Shown piece by piece: positions 25,652-36,087 of a stretch of 64,000 bases of DNA (within the stretch, counting starts at the first letter, position 1; each line of letters opens with the position of its first letter). Below the pieces are notes generated by a model. The model did no database searches, was not told the origin of the DNA, and saw only the letters and a list, made by a program, of their open reading frames with translations. Position numbers and translations under genes: made by a program. The stretch is taken from the NCBI GenBank assembly GCA_021397835.1, contig JAJFZO010000747.1, positions 1,552,501-1,616,500 of the forward strand, read 5' to 3'. The DNA is from Moringa oleifera (taxonomy: Eukaryota; Streptophyta; Magnoliopsida; Brassicales; Moringaceae).

Positions 25652-27970
25652 TTACGTTCTTCTTTGCCGCTGATCTCTGCCTCTACGTGATACAAGGTAT
25701 ACACGGCCATGAACCCATTGTCTACCTAGTTTCGAGGCTGATTGCTGCAGGAAGACAACACATGTCAACGGAAAAGTTTTAAGTTCTGTTTATGAACTCC
25801 ATTATAATTAACAACAGATAAAAGTTTCACTCTTTCCCATCCCCTCTTTCCTCGTTTCATAGTTGTAAAATGTAGAATCAGTCAGATCAAGGTTGACAAC
25901 CCTAGTTTTATTAAGTTGCAGATTTAATTAGCTGAGGGACACAAGCAAAACTCATTACCTCAACCTTGGTTCGAAATTCCAGCGCGCATTCACACACATG
26001 ACAATCTGCTCTATGCGGAGAGCTATTAGATTGATTAGACCTCACAAATGCAAATACCTGCAGGTGAACACTAATTTCAGTGAGGATAAGTTGATGAAAG
26101 TTGAACCATGAATTTCATTTCTTCAAAAACAGATGGTAAATGGGTCCTGAGATAGGTTGAGGAGGAGAGAAACATGCCAGAAAGCTTCTAAAAGCTAGTA
26201 ATAGATCGATACAAGCTACTAGTATTCGTTAAACTGACCTCCTCTCCACAATTTGGACATGCCCCCTTTAATGCTACCAAGTCATTCCTCCACAGTCCTT
26301 GAAGCACTCTAACTGCAAGAATGAGCATGATTGTGATACTCAGATGACAAAATCCAACATAGTCTATAATGCATTTTCAAAATGAGTAATCTAATTTTCT
26401 AATATTCTATTTTGTAACTTGAACAAATAACCCAAACCCTACTCAAACCATTGCTGGTGTCTTGGCTTCATGGTACAAAGAATTTTCCAGAATAAAGATT
26501 GAATTATATTTTTCCTCTAATAAACAGTAAAAGGCAGTTCGTAATTACCAGCAGCTGATGCAATTGGATAGCCAATTACTGATCCCAGTGTCACCAATAG
26601 AACCCCATTCACTGTGGCAAGAAAACCTAGACCAGAAGCTTGGCTGCCATAAGAAAATCCTGAACTGAATCTATCCTGGTAAGGTAGACTTGAAATGTAG
26701 ATCGTCGGTACAAGACAAGCCGAACAGCCTAAGGCAAGAATCAGGATCCATATGCTTGCCAATGCGAAAACCTGAGATAGATCTTCCTGCCCTACATCCA
26801 TGCCAACTCAATATTCAAAGGCAGAAGAAAGAGGAGAAAAACAGCTTCGTTGAGCTAAAAATACAGTATCTAGACAAACTGGAAGTAGTACTCTACTTAC
26901 ATATGGAACACAACCTAATTATTAAGTATTATATAGCAGCAGCTGTTGTTTTATTTCTTTGAAACACAGTATTCAACATGCTCAAGAATGATAACCATTC
27001 TTTGTCTTCTAATTTTGCTTTCATGGAAGCTAATGGCAAGTAGATCAACTTCTGTTACCCCTCGTAATTTTGGAGCAATGCCTCAATAACACAGGCCTAT
27101 CATGCAATTATGACAATTATTTGAAGCGAAGCTTTAGTTGAAGCAATGCCTCAATAACACAGGCCTATCATGCAATTATGACAATTATTTGAAGCGAAGC
27201 TTTAGTTGAACAACAAAAGTCACAAGGATGAGATACACAAAGACAAAATCCAAGGATTCCAAAAAGAATTACCTCTGCATCAGCATAAGCTGACTGTCGT
27301 CTAAGACTGCAACGGGGATACTTAACAACAGATTTTGAACCATACCACCGCAATTTCAACTGTTAGAATTATTAAAGTTCTATAAGCATAACAAGGAAGC
27401 CGGAAAAAAAAAAAGAAACACTCTCTATTGAAAGCATCAGTTAATATAACAAACAATAGCTATCACATACCTCTACTCTGTCAAACATGTCATCCAATAT
27501 CAAGGGTTTGCCACTGTAATAAGCATCCCTCGCCTACATAACAACCCAACAGAAGAAGAATTTCATTTTTTTGTTAATCCCGTATTTCAATTAATAAAAT
27601 GAAAATTAACAATCAACCCTGACCAAAAACCATAAAAGAAAAGAACTTAAAAATCTCCACAAATTCGAAAAATTTACAGCAGAAATCAAAAAAAAAAAAT
27701 TAACAGAAAGGAGAGGTGGAGAGGTAGTGGTCGAGATACTTGGCTATAGAGAGCTTCAAGGGTCTCTTTGCTGGCAGTCTCAATAGGGCCAACGTAAATG
27801 CAAGAGGGGGCTTCCTGGTTGCAGGTGGGAGCAGACACTCCTCCGTGGCTGCTCTTTGCCGAGATACGAACCGAAACAGGAGCTCCGCCGCGATCGGTGG
27901 AGCTGAACAGTTCGACTATCGACGTCGATCGGATCACGTGAGGCCTGATCGAGTTGCAGGTGCCCGCCAT
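25652..27970 (-). CDS. PGRL1: PGR5-like protein 1 type (PGRL1/PGRL2 family) thylakoid protein
   Basis: Seven exons on the complement: 27740-27970, 27471-27533, 27273-27359, 26549-26786, 26239-26312, 25959-26057 and 25652-25744. They total 885 nt (294 aa), and phases match. The start is secured by an in-frame TAG eight codons upstream. The N-terminal 55 or so residues, rich in Ser, Thr and Arg, look like a chloroplast transit peptide. The conserved body runs from PSCIYVGPIETASKETLEAL through DDMFDRVELKLRWYGSKSV, two membrane spans (about 132-155 and 180-205), LQGLWRNDLVALKG, CPNCGEEVF and CHVCEC. PGRL1 partners PGR5 in antimycin-sensitive cyclic electron flow around photosystem I. The PSCI, GCSAC, CPNC and CHVC cysteines that resemble its redox-active and metal-binding ones are all present. 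The protein is about 30 residues shorter than Arabidopsis PGRL1A as I recall it, mostly at the N-terminus, so a PGRL2-like identity cannot be excluded. Confidence 0.88.
27074..27209. repeat. Perfect 68-bp tandem duplication
   Basis: 27074-27141 and 27142-27209 are identical 68-bp units (each starting AGCAATGCCTCAATAACAC). They lie in the PGRL1-type intron between coding exons 3 and 4, about 65 bp from the end of exon 3. Perfect identity implies a recent duplication or an assembly artefact. Confidence 0.9.
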
Positions 27971-28378
27971 AAGCCCCGAAGAAGCTCCTTGCTACTCCTG
28001 AGAAGCAATCATTAGTGGTTGAAACTCTGAAATGAGACTTTAGCCACAAATATGCGCCACCAACAATCTATTTTTGACGAGAATGCCCTTCTGCGGTTGT
28101 CGCTCGTTTTCGCGCCTAAATATCTGGTTGGCTTGGCTCTCCTGATTTTTCTCTAACGCGACTGGCTCTGTATTTTGGCAGACAAACGACGCCGTCTGGA
28201 AAGAATTAGACAGTGAAAAAATGGGAAGGTGATTATTGTGTTCGCGTGTGTGTGTGAGAAAGAGAGAGAGAGAGAGAAAAGATTTATGTTTTGCATTTCA
28301 ATTGGAACAACTAGTTGTAATCCTGTCTACAAGCTAAGAATGTATAAGAAAATCCTGTCAGTGTTTATTCTACAACAA
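27971..28378. promoter_or_regulatory. Short intergenic promoter region of the PGRL1-type gene
   Basis: 408 bp between the PGRL1-type start and the stop of the downstream GT47 gene (both minus). It must contain the PGRL1-type promoter and the GT47 3' UTR. A GT/GA microsatellite lies at about 28245-28278. No clear TATA box seen. Confidence 0.45.
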
Positions 28379-30772
28379 TCAAGACCTTTCAAAGAAAGGA
28401 TCCCACTCATTTTTTTCAACAGAACCAAACAGGTTGTGTTTCCAGGAAAATTCTTCTGGGAAATCAAGAGGGTCCTCTCCATCTAAGACCTTACTCCTAA
28501 GTGTCTCAACTCTATCAAGGACACCCTTGATTGTCAGATCAAATGCATCTTCAAGGGTCTCCAATCTTGACGTTGGATCAGCATATATCACCTTTGGTAT
28601 CAGCCTTATCACTTGTTCTCTCATGGATACGATTCTGGATTTGGGAATCTGATGCAGTACCCTCTCAATTGTCACTTTTCCTTCTTTCACTTCGTTTGCT
28701 GGGATGAACACCGAGTATTTTGTGTAGTCTTTGGGTAAATGCCATATGTATTGAGCGTAAGCAGAGCCTGGATGGAAGAAAACAGGTATGCAGCCTGCCA
28801 GGATTGAGTCGAAAGCAGATCGTCTTGTGTATGAGTCCCCTGGAGGCTGCAGACAGAAAGTTGAAGCCTGGAAGAATTTCATTATCTGATCAGGCTTGAA
28901 GCATTTGTTTGAGCCTGAAACACACTCAAGCAGCTTGCATTTCCTCCTCGCAGCACGACACTGTTCCATGATCTCCCCTCTGATCGACTCCCTGAGATTA
29001 GGCCTTGGAGCTCCAACGAATGAGAACAAGAAGCGTCTCTTCTGTCTCCTCATCCTGTTCTGCCACTGAAACACCTCACTGTCTTTAGAAGGATGGAAGT
29101 ATGTTGGGTATGGTATTGCAAAGCCATGGTAGTTCCAGGGACTTGCCTCAATCAACAGCATTGTCATGTTTCTTGTTTCAGGCAGGATCATCAGCCTGTT
29201 TCCCCAATCTGACTCGTTGTCTGGTGTTCTCATGAAATCCCAAGTAGTCCTTCCTGCAACCATGAAATGGTCTCTACCGTACATTGTTTTCCATTCAGGC
29301 TTCTCTCTCAGCCACTTCATAAGATCAAGAGCTGCAGCATCTCTCATGAAAGGGTAAGGTCCCCAGAGATAGCGAGCAACATCCAGGCCTGCGTAATATG
29401 GAACAAAGACAGCTGAAGCCATGGATGAGTTCTTTGTCAAGCACTTGTACTGTTTCATCCTGTTGTGAAAAATAACTTCCAGGGTGAATTGGTTTGTCGC
29501 AAACCAACCTGAAACCCTTTCCAAATCAGGCAGATGAGGACCTAAACCAGAATTTGATGTTAACTCACACATATTAGTCCACCAACTAAGCGACCAGCAG
29601 TTTTTCAGGAGTTCGTCATTGAACAGGCCTGGAATATCGTGAACATAAATGTACCTGCCTGAACATGGATCAGAATCAGATTCAGATTTTCTCACATTTT
29701 CTCTTCTAGGTTGTTTAGCAACCCTTGCTATTCTTTTCTCCACTTTAGCAGATGAATCAACAGGCTTTCTCTGTCCAGCAATCTTTCTGGGTTCCTTCTG
29801 CACACCATGAGATTCGGAAGATTCATCCCCGTTCCCCTTCTTCGCCACTTCTTCATTCTTTATTTCTTCACCGTTGTTTCTGACAATAACTTCATCAACA
29901 GGTTGGGTTTCAGATGATTCTTTATCATTCTTTTTTCCAGAAACTCCATCAATCTTTCTGGTTTTACCATCCAATCTCACTTCCTTCTCTGCAACCAACT
30001 TTTCCTCAACATGTCCAACCCCATCAGCAGAATCATTCACAGGGTTCTTCTCTGTTTTCCCCTTCTTATCAAGCTCTTCCACAGCTTTAACATCCTCTGT
30101 TTTGTGATCAACAACACCATTGTCTGAATCAGGCAATGCTCCTGTTTTCCCCGTCTCATCAAGCTCTTCAACAGCTTTAACATCCTCAGCTTTCTGATCA
30201 ACTACGAAATTGTCTGAATCAGGCAATGCTCCTGTTTTCCCCTTCTCATCAAGCTCTTCAACGGCTTTAACATCCTTTGCTTTCTGATCAACTACGAAAT
30301 TGTCTGAATCAGGCAATGCTCCTGTTTTCCCCTTCTCATCAAGCTCTTCAACAGCTTTAACATCCTCTGCTTTCTGATCAACTACGAGGTTGCCTGAATC
30401 AGGCAATAATAATACACCTGTTTTTGTCTTCTCGTCAAGCTGCTCCACAGCTCTAACATCCTCTGTTTTCTGATCAATAACAACACTGTCTGAATCAGAC
30501 AACGCACCGGTGTCTCTATCAGAACTTTCATTTGCAGGAACAGAAGTAAACTCTGATGCATGAAGAGAACCTGTATAATTCTCTCTTAAGGAGGCATCAT
30601 CGTTTCCGGTGACTGTAACAGCTGAATTATATAAGTAAAGCAACAAGAGCCACAAAAGAAAAGTGGCTATAGCGAGGTACCCAAATTTGCTCCTACACTT
30701 CGCACTCATCGATTTCTCCATTACCATCCCTTTACGATACTTTTTCATGCATGCAACTTGCTCTCCCCGCAA
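28379..30772 (-). CDS. MUR3/XLT2-like xyloglucan galactosyltransferase (GT47, exostosin family)
   Basis: Single uninterrupted reading frame of 797 codons. A short basic cytoplasmic tail, one transmembrane anchor at about residues 31-49 ([19 protein letters not shown]) and a lumenal stem and catalytic domain give the type II Golgi layout of GT47 enzymes. The catalytic region, about 370-740, shows [93 protein letters not shown] and [13 protein letters not shown]. These are diagnostic of the MUR3/XLT2 clade, which adds galactose to xyloglucan side chains using UDP-galactose. The stem (about 60-365) is unusually long and acidic. It contains five copies of a 30-residue repeat, making this protein roughly 180 residues longer than Arabidopsis MUR3 (619 aa). 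The exact acceptor position (MUR3-type or XLT2-type) cannot be told from sequence alone. Confidence 0.9.
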   Translation of the reverse strand: MRGEQVACMKKYRKGMVMEKSMSAKCRSKFGYLAIATFLLWLLLLYLYNSAVTVTGNDDASLRENYTGSLHASEFTSVPANESSDRDTGALSDSDSVVIDQKTEDVRAVEQLDEKTKTGVLLLPDSGNLVVDQKAEDVKAVEELDEKGKTGALPDSDNFVVDQKAKDVKAVEELDEKGKTGALPDSDNFVVDQKAEDVKAVEELDETGKTGALPDSDNGVVDHKTEDVKAVEELDKKGKTEKNPVNDSADGVGHVEEKLVAEKEVRLDGKTRKIDGVSGKKNDKESSETQPVDEVIVRNNGEEIKNEEVAKKGNGDESSESHGVQKEPRKIAGQRKPVDSSAKVEKRIARVAKQPRRENVRKSESDSDPCSGRYIYVHDIPGLFNDELLKNCWSLSWWTNMCELTSNSGLGPHLPDLERVSGWFATNQFTLEVIFHNRMKQYKCLTKNSSMASAVFVPYYAGLDVARYLWGPYPFMRDAAALDLMKWLREKPEWKTMYGRDHFMVAGRTTWDFMRTPDNESDWGNRLMILPETRNMTMLLIEASPWNYHGFAIPYPTYFHPSKDSEVFQWQNRMRRQKRRFLFSFVGAPRPNLRESIRGEIMEQCRAARRKCKLLECVSGSNKCFKPDQIMKFFQASTFCLQPPGDSYTRRSAFDSILAGCIPVFFHPGSAYAQYIWHLPKDYTKYSVFIPANEVKEGKVTIERVLHQIPKSRIVSMREQVIRLIPKVIYADPTSRLETLEDAFDLTIKGVLDRVETLRSKVLDGEDPLDFPEEFSWKHNLFGSVEKNEWDPFFERS
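30053..30511 (-). repeat. 90-bp coding tandem repeat (30-aa unit, five copies) in the GT47 stem
   Basis: Residues 88-240 consist of five units around the pattern [19 protein letters not shown] then [10 protein letters not shown]. The in-phase 90-bp spacing is visible at the AGGCAATGCT/AGGCAATAAT anchors at 30131, 30221, 30311 and 30401. The copy nearest the membrane is the most diverged and the second carries a two-residue insertion. Copies three and four are nearly identical at DNA level. The unit is rich in Asp, Glu and Lys and is probably disordered or helical linker. Confidence 0.92.
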
Positions 30773-33641
30773 ACTTCAACCCAAAAACATAAAATTACAA
30801 AACCAGAAAACCAAGAAATCAGAAAGAATAATGAAATATTCAAGAATTCAGAAAGTTGTGTGAAAGAATTGATTGAAAGGCAATGAAGGGATTGTTTGGA
30901 GAGAGAGAAAGAGAAAGAAATGGAGGATGTTGAAGAATTCTAAAGGTTTTGGTCCACTAAATTCAATGAATCAGTCTTGCAAGCTCAATATGGTCTATTT
31001 CTGTTTCTTCCTAAAAGAAATATTATTGGGTAAGTAATTTTTGTCAAGATTTCTTTGTTCCATTATTATTTTTTATATTTTGCTATCTTATAATAAATGA
31101 TCTTATATCGACTTAGTATGGACTGCCCACCTAATAATTATTCCTTTCTTTGTTAGATCCAATTGCATAATACATACTTAACTAAGGAGCTAACTTTGTA
31201 ATCGTTGGATTAAGTGAGATAATACAAGATTTAATCATAGTTTAAGGGTGATTATAGAATTCAAAGCTTGGAACTTTCTATGATAGAATTGACTAATTGG
31301 GGAGAAATAAAAGTATGTGAGTATGACACTTTGAGAAAGAGAATCCTGTTGAAAATTCTCATTCAATTGGGGGTTTAATTTTCTAATTGGTGACATTTGT
31401 GAAGGAAGTTTTCATGAAGCTTCGTAATTGTTGATCATTTTATGTAATTTGATTGTTAATGTTGAATTAAAAAGCTCTATTAATTCGATTAAAAGTTTTT
31501 ATTGATATCAGGAGTTTTATCGATTTTTTTAAAGGAGATTACAATGTATGATAATTTAATAAAATAAATATTCATGGTGTATTTTATTTATTTATTTTAA
31601 CATAATAAACTATAAATATATTTTTTATTTTTTTAAAATATGAGTATAACTTATATCAATGGAGGATCTAAATTCCTTCTATCAAAATTAATTAATCTTT
31701 TTGGGTTAAGTGATTGAGTATATTTTCTTCTTTAGTTTGGTGATCACCTTCTTACAAGGGTAACATTGAAGAATGGAAGATTTTTCTTTCATTTATTTTC
31801 TAATTAAGCTAATGCACTTAAAGTCTTGAGTTGACAAGCGAGTAAATGAAAGAAAGCTATGTGAATGAACCGTTTGGCATTCCTTTTCTAAGCGTTTACC
31901 AAATGAAAGCTCTGACTCTTCCTTTTCTGCCAAAACCCAAATGTTTGCTGGAAATGATGATTAAGAAATGTTGACGATGACCAAAGAAAGAGAACTCTGG
32001 ATCCTGCCTGCCTGCCTCACTTTCAGGCCCTGTTCGTTTATTGAGTCTTCAAGCCTGTTTAACAGGGTCACTGATTTTAACCCAAAGACAAGACACTTTT
32101 GGGTTTTATAAACCAGCAATGAAAGACCCACAAACACAAATATACAGACGAGTTCTTTTATCAAAACCCAAATGTCAGGTCCAAGAAAAGTGGAAGAATT
32201 TTCTTAAAGAAAGAGAACTTGGTTTCTCTGTTTCTTAAGAATGCTTGCCAGGATGAAGTGCCTGTAGTAACAAGCCATTGTTGGTTTAGACCTTTCACCA
32301 GACAGGCTATCTGAATTACTGCCTGTTTAAGAATGTTTGGCATGATCCAGCAATTGGGTCTAAATCATTTTCATGGCTTAACCCATCTGGGTTTGCAACA
32401 CGTGTCACTTAAATTATTTATTTGATTAACATTTCTTGATCAAACTTCTGTCTTGTCCAAATCTTTTGATTACATATATAATTAGGACCTCAGGGCACAT
32501 GCTTCCAACACTTGACAAATGCCCGGACCAGTTTGTTGCCTTATTTATATTAATTAAGATGAACATTCTTGCGTAATTATCAATTCGGGTGATTCGGATT
32601 GGAATAATAAAGAAAACTTCAAGGAAGATGCATAGGGTGCATCGCAATGTGATTGAACATCAAGTTTTCTACACCAATTAAAGCACATATTCCATTCTCC
32701 CTTCTCTTCCAAATCAACAACATAAAGGAATTGCCATAAAGTATGAATGTAATACATTAATCAAGTCACCGTTGAGCAATTAGAAGATCATATAATTACG
32801 TTAATTGACTCAAAGCCGGCTTCTTTAGTATGTTTTAGCTCTAATAATTGTTTAACCTAATTAAAGATAGAATTTTGTTGACGGATTCTTAAATTAATTA
32901 TGAAATCCATGAATCTTGTATTATGGTTCCCACGTTTCATCTATCTTCGAAACTCAAAATAGAAACTTGGGTATCTAAGAATTCACACTTCCATTGATGA
33001 AAATTAATTAAAATGATGATTTGAGTTTATTAATATGAGATTAATAAACTGAAAAATCATTTTTTTTATATATAAAAAGAAACTTTAGCAGAGTTCCATA
33101 AATGATTCTGATTTATTAAGATGAGAAACTATTACTTAAAGCAAATTCACTGGCCACCAACTTTACAGCTGCAAAAATGTACCCTTCAAGAGGTCACATC
33201 TGAAGACAGATTGAAAGTAAAGCAGTAACTACCCACAGATGAGTTGCTCTGTGAAGCTCGGATGGGAATTGATTAAAGGATTGATCTTTTCTAATTATTG
33301 GGTTAGATGGATTAATAAAAAAAATTGTTTTTCCAAGGGAGAGAGAGAGAGAGGGAGGAGAAATCTCACAAAGTTATTACATTTCTCAGAGATCGAAGGT
33401 TGTCCCTTCCATTTTGTCCACAATTAAGACAGCAAAAAATAGAAACTAAACCAGGCACATCAAATAATTAACCAGCTTGGTTGGTGAAAACTGTCACCTA
33501 TCCCTCCGGGAGAAGCCCCTATCTGATTTGTCTTTGTCTCAGCTTTCTTATCAAAGCCTCAATCGGGATAAAAACAATGGTGTTCCTCAGAAATCTTTGA
33601 TCTTTGTTGAGGGGGGGGGGTCATCATTATCGACGGCGGTG
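30773..33641. other. Intergenic region between GT47 and rhomboid genes, including both promoters
   Basis: 2.9 kb between divergently transcribed genes. 30890-30920 is a GA-rich tract that probably lies in the GT47 leader. 31400-31700 is AT-rich. 31860-32420 is more GC-balanced with several GTTTGGCAT, CTTGCC and CCTGTTTAA-type repeated words and may be a decayed transposon. 33336-33360 is a GA tract, and 33470-33641 is the probable rhomboid leader. No gene found. Confidence 0.5.
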
Positions 33642-36087
33642 ATGACGGGGAGTGACCAGCACCCGGGGATTGAAATCAAGGTGGTGAATCCACGGCGAGC
33701 TGATAACGTGGTGCACCCGGTGGGCCAACCGGCTCCCTCTTCGTCGTCGCCATCAGAGCCGTCGGCAGCGCAACGTCAGCGGGCATTCAGTGACTTCAGG
33801 CCGTTCAAGCGCTGGGTTCCATGGCTGGTGCCTGGCTTTGTGCTCGTCAACATTGTCCTCTTTGCAGTCACCATGTACGTGAACGATTGCCCCAAGAACT
33901 CGCCCTCTTGCTTGGCTAGACTCTTGGGCAGGTTCTCGTTTCAACCCATGAAAGAGAACCCTCTCCTCGGCCCTTCTTCTTCTACGTGGGTCTCTCTCTC
34001 TCTCTCTCTCATTCTACATATTCCTATCTACATTTGCGTGTATATGATGATTAAGCGAGAAATACGGCTTCTTCTGGGTTTTCTCTTTCTGGGTTTTGTT
34101 CTTTGAGGTGCTGATATCTGAAATTCTCTTGATATTTCTAGTTTCCAGGCAATCTAATGGGAAGTTAACGCTTTTTATTTGATTTTCTATGTAAGTGCAG
34201 ATGGAAATTGTGGGTGTTCTGCAGAGTTAGGTTATTGCTGATTTTAGATTCTTGTGTGAAAATGTAAACAAATATGCAGATGTAGAACTCTTCAAGCTCA
34301 CATTTTTAGCATCTCTTCACTTCTTCCTCTTAATTTTCAGGCACCTAATCTGGAAAATATTCTAGAAATCAAATTGATCTTAGATACTCAATTGTTTAAC
34401 CTTTCGATTCTGTGAAACTCCGGATTTAGCCCAAGAATACATAAACAGATTCCAGAATATCATTGAAAAATTGGTAATTGTTAGAATGTCTTCACCTGAG
34501 ATTATATCTTCATTTCGTTAATTTGAAAAACATGCTTGCTCTGGAAGATGGATCTGGCAAAATTTTTCCTGTACTGAAACTTCCATCAATGTCACCCAAA
34601 TCATGCCTAACCTCACCTCCTCTTTCATGAATATCAGGCAACATTTGTTGCTCTGCTTTCCTGTTCTTTGAATGGATTTCTGAATTTGTATCCTGGAAAG
34701 ATTATCTTCAAGCTTCCCACGTCATGGCTCAGGACTTTTATGTGTTTCCCATCTGTTCAGATTAGAGAAGATGGGTGCCCTGGAAGTTTCCAAGGTTGCC
34801 CAAGGACACCAGGCATGGCGCTTGATTACTTGTATGTGGCTGCACGCTGGAGTTTTCCATTTACTTGCCAATATGTTGAGCCTCGTCTTCATTGGCATCC
34901 GGCTCGAACAGGAGTTCGGATTTGGTATCCTTCAACTTTCTCACCTTCACATCTTTCATTAATAGTCTCACTAAATGGTTGATAACTCCAATTCCCAGTT
35001 AAGTTTTCGTAAACATTCTGATCAGTCTACATTTGTGCTTGCACAGTTAGAATCGGAATGCTGTACGTGATCTCTGGGTTTGGTGGGAGTTTGCTGTCAG
35101 GTCTTTTCATTCAATTGGGTATCTCCGTTGGTGCCTCAGGTGCACTGTTTGGTCTGCTAGGAGGCATGCTTTCAGAGCTCATCACCAACTGGACCATATA
35201 TGCCAACAAGGTATTGTTCTTCTTTGCAGAAAGCATTTCTCATTCTTGGAGTTTTCTTTTCATGTAACCTTATAGTTTCAGATCTTGATTTGCAGTTAGC
35301 AGCATTGTTGACTCTTGTTCTCATCATCGCAATAAATCTAGCTGTAGGGATCCTCCCTCATGTGGACAACTTTGCTCACATAGGAGGATTCCTCTCCGGT
35401 TTTCTTCTCGGATTTATATTCTTAGTTCGCCCACAATTCGGATACGTTAGCAAGAAACACACTCCTCCTGGATTCATAGCAACTTCAGTTAAACCGAAAC
35501 ACAAGATCTATCAATACGTCCTCTGGGTTCTCGCTCTTTTACTGCTGATTGCAGGGTAAGTTCTGGAAATTCTTCTCCTTGGTGCGCATATTCTGCAGAA
35601 TTTCTTTAACAGAAAAGAGTTTTAATTACTTCCAGATTGGCTGTTGGGATGGTCCTGCTTCTTCACGGAGTGAACTTGAACGATCACTGCTCTTGGTGCC
35701 ATTACTTGAGCTGCATTCCTACCTCGTTCTGGAGCTGCAAATCACAGCAAGTTTTCTGCGAGGTATAAATAAAGCTTCCTCCATCCCACTCATTTTTTCT
35801 TTTCCTGCAGTTAATCTTTGATCAATTTGTAACATCTCAGAAGAACAAAACCGTGCAGTTAGATCAAAATGAATAATTTATTGAGGAACATAAATAAATA
35901 CACATTGCAATATTATTGGTTGATTGATTCGGATGTTGTGGGTTGTATGAATTTGTTGCAGTCGAGCCAACTGGGGAATCAACTGAACTTGACTTGCATG
36001 AGCAACGGGAGAAATGGATTGTACATGTTGAATGGGAACGATTCTTCGTTGCGGATTCAGGAGTTGTGTTCTCAGCTGTGCAGTTGA
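33642..36087 (+). CDS. RBL: Rhomboid-like intramembrane serine protease
   Basis: Six exons: 33642-33985, 34761-34924, 35047-35210, 35296-35555, 35636-35762 and 35962-36087, giving 1185 nt (394 aa) with all phases consistent. The start MTGSDQHPG is chosen because it opens the RBL1/RBL2-type N-terminus ([12 protein letters not shown]). The frame stays open upstream to 33477, but that extension looks like leader and contains a G10 run. A first span ([20 protein letters not shown]) precedes the rhomboid core. The core has the [17 protein letters not shown] segment, the catalytic serine motif GASGALFG (Ser200) and [11 protein letters not shown] with the catalytic histidine His252. A late span lies at about residues 290-315, followed by a Cys-rich C-terminus ending in ELCSQLCS. 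The family cleaves transmembrane substrates; plant RBLs of this type are Golgi or secretory-pathway proteins. The substrate is unknown. Confidence 0.93.

Noticed and set aside
27780..28049. 89-codon and 91-codon ORFs over the PGRL1-type exon 1
   Set aside because: Other-frame or antisense shadows of the real first exon.
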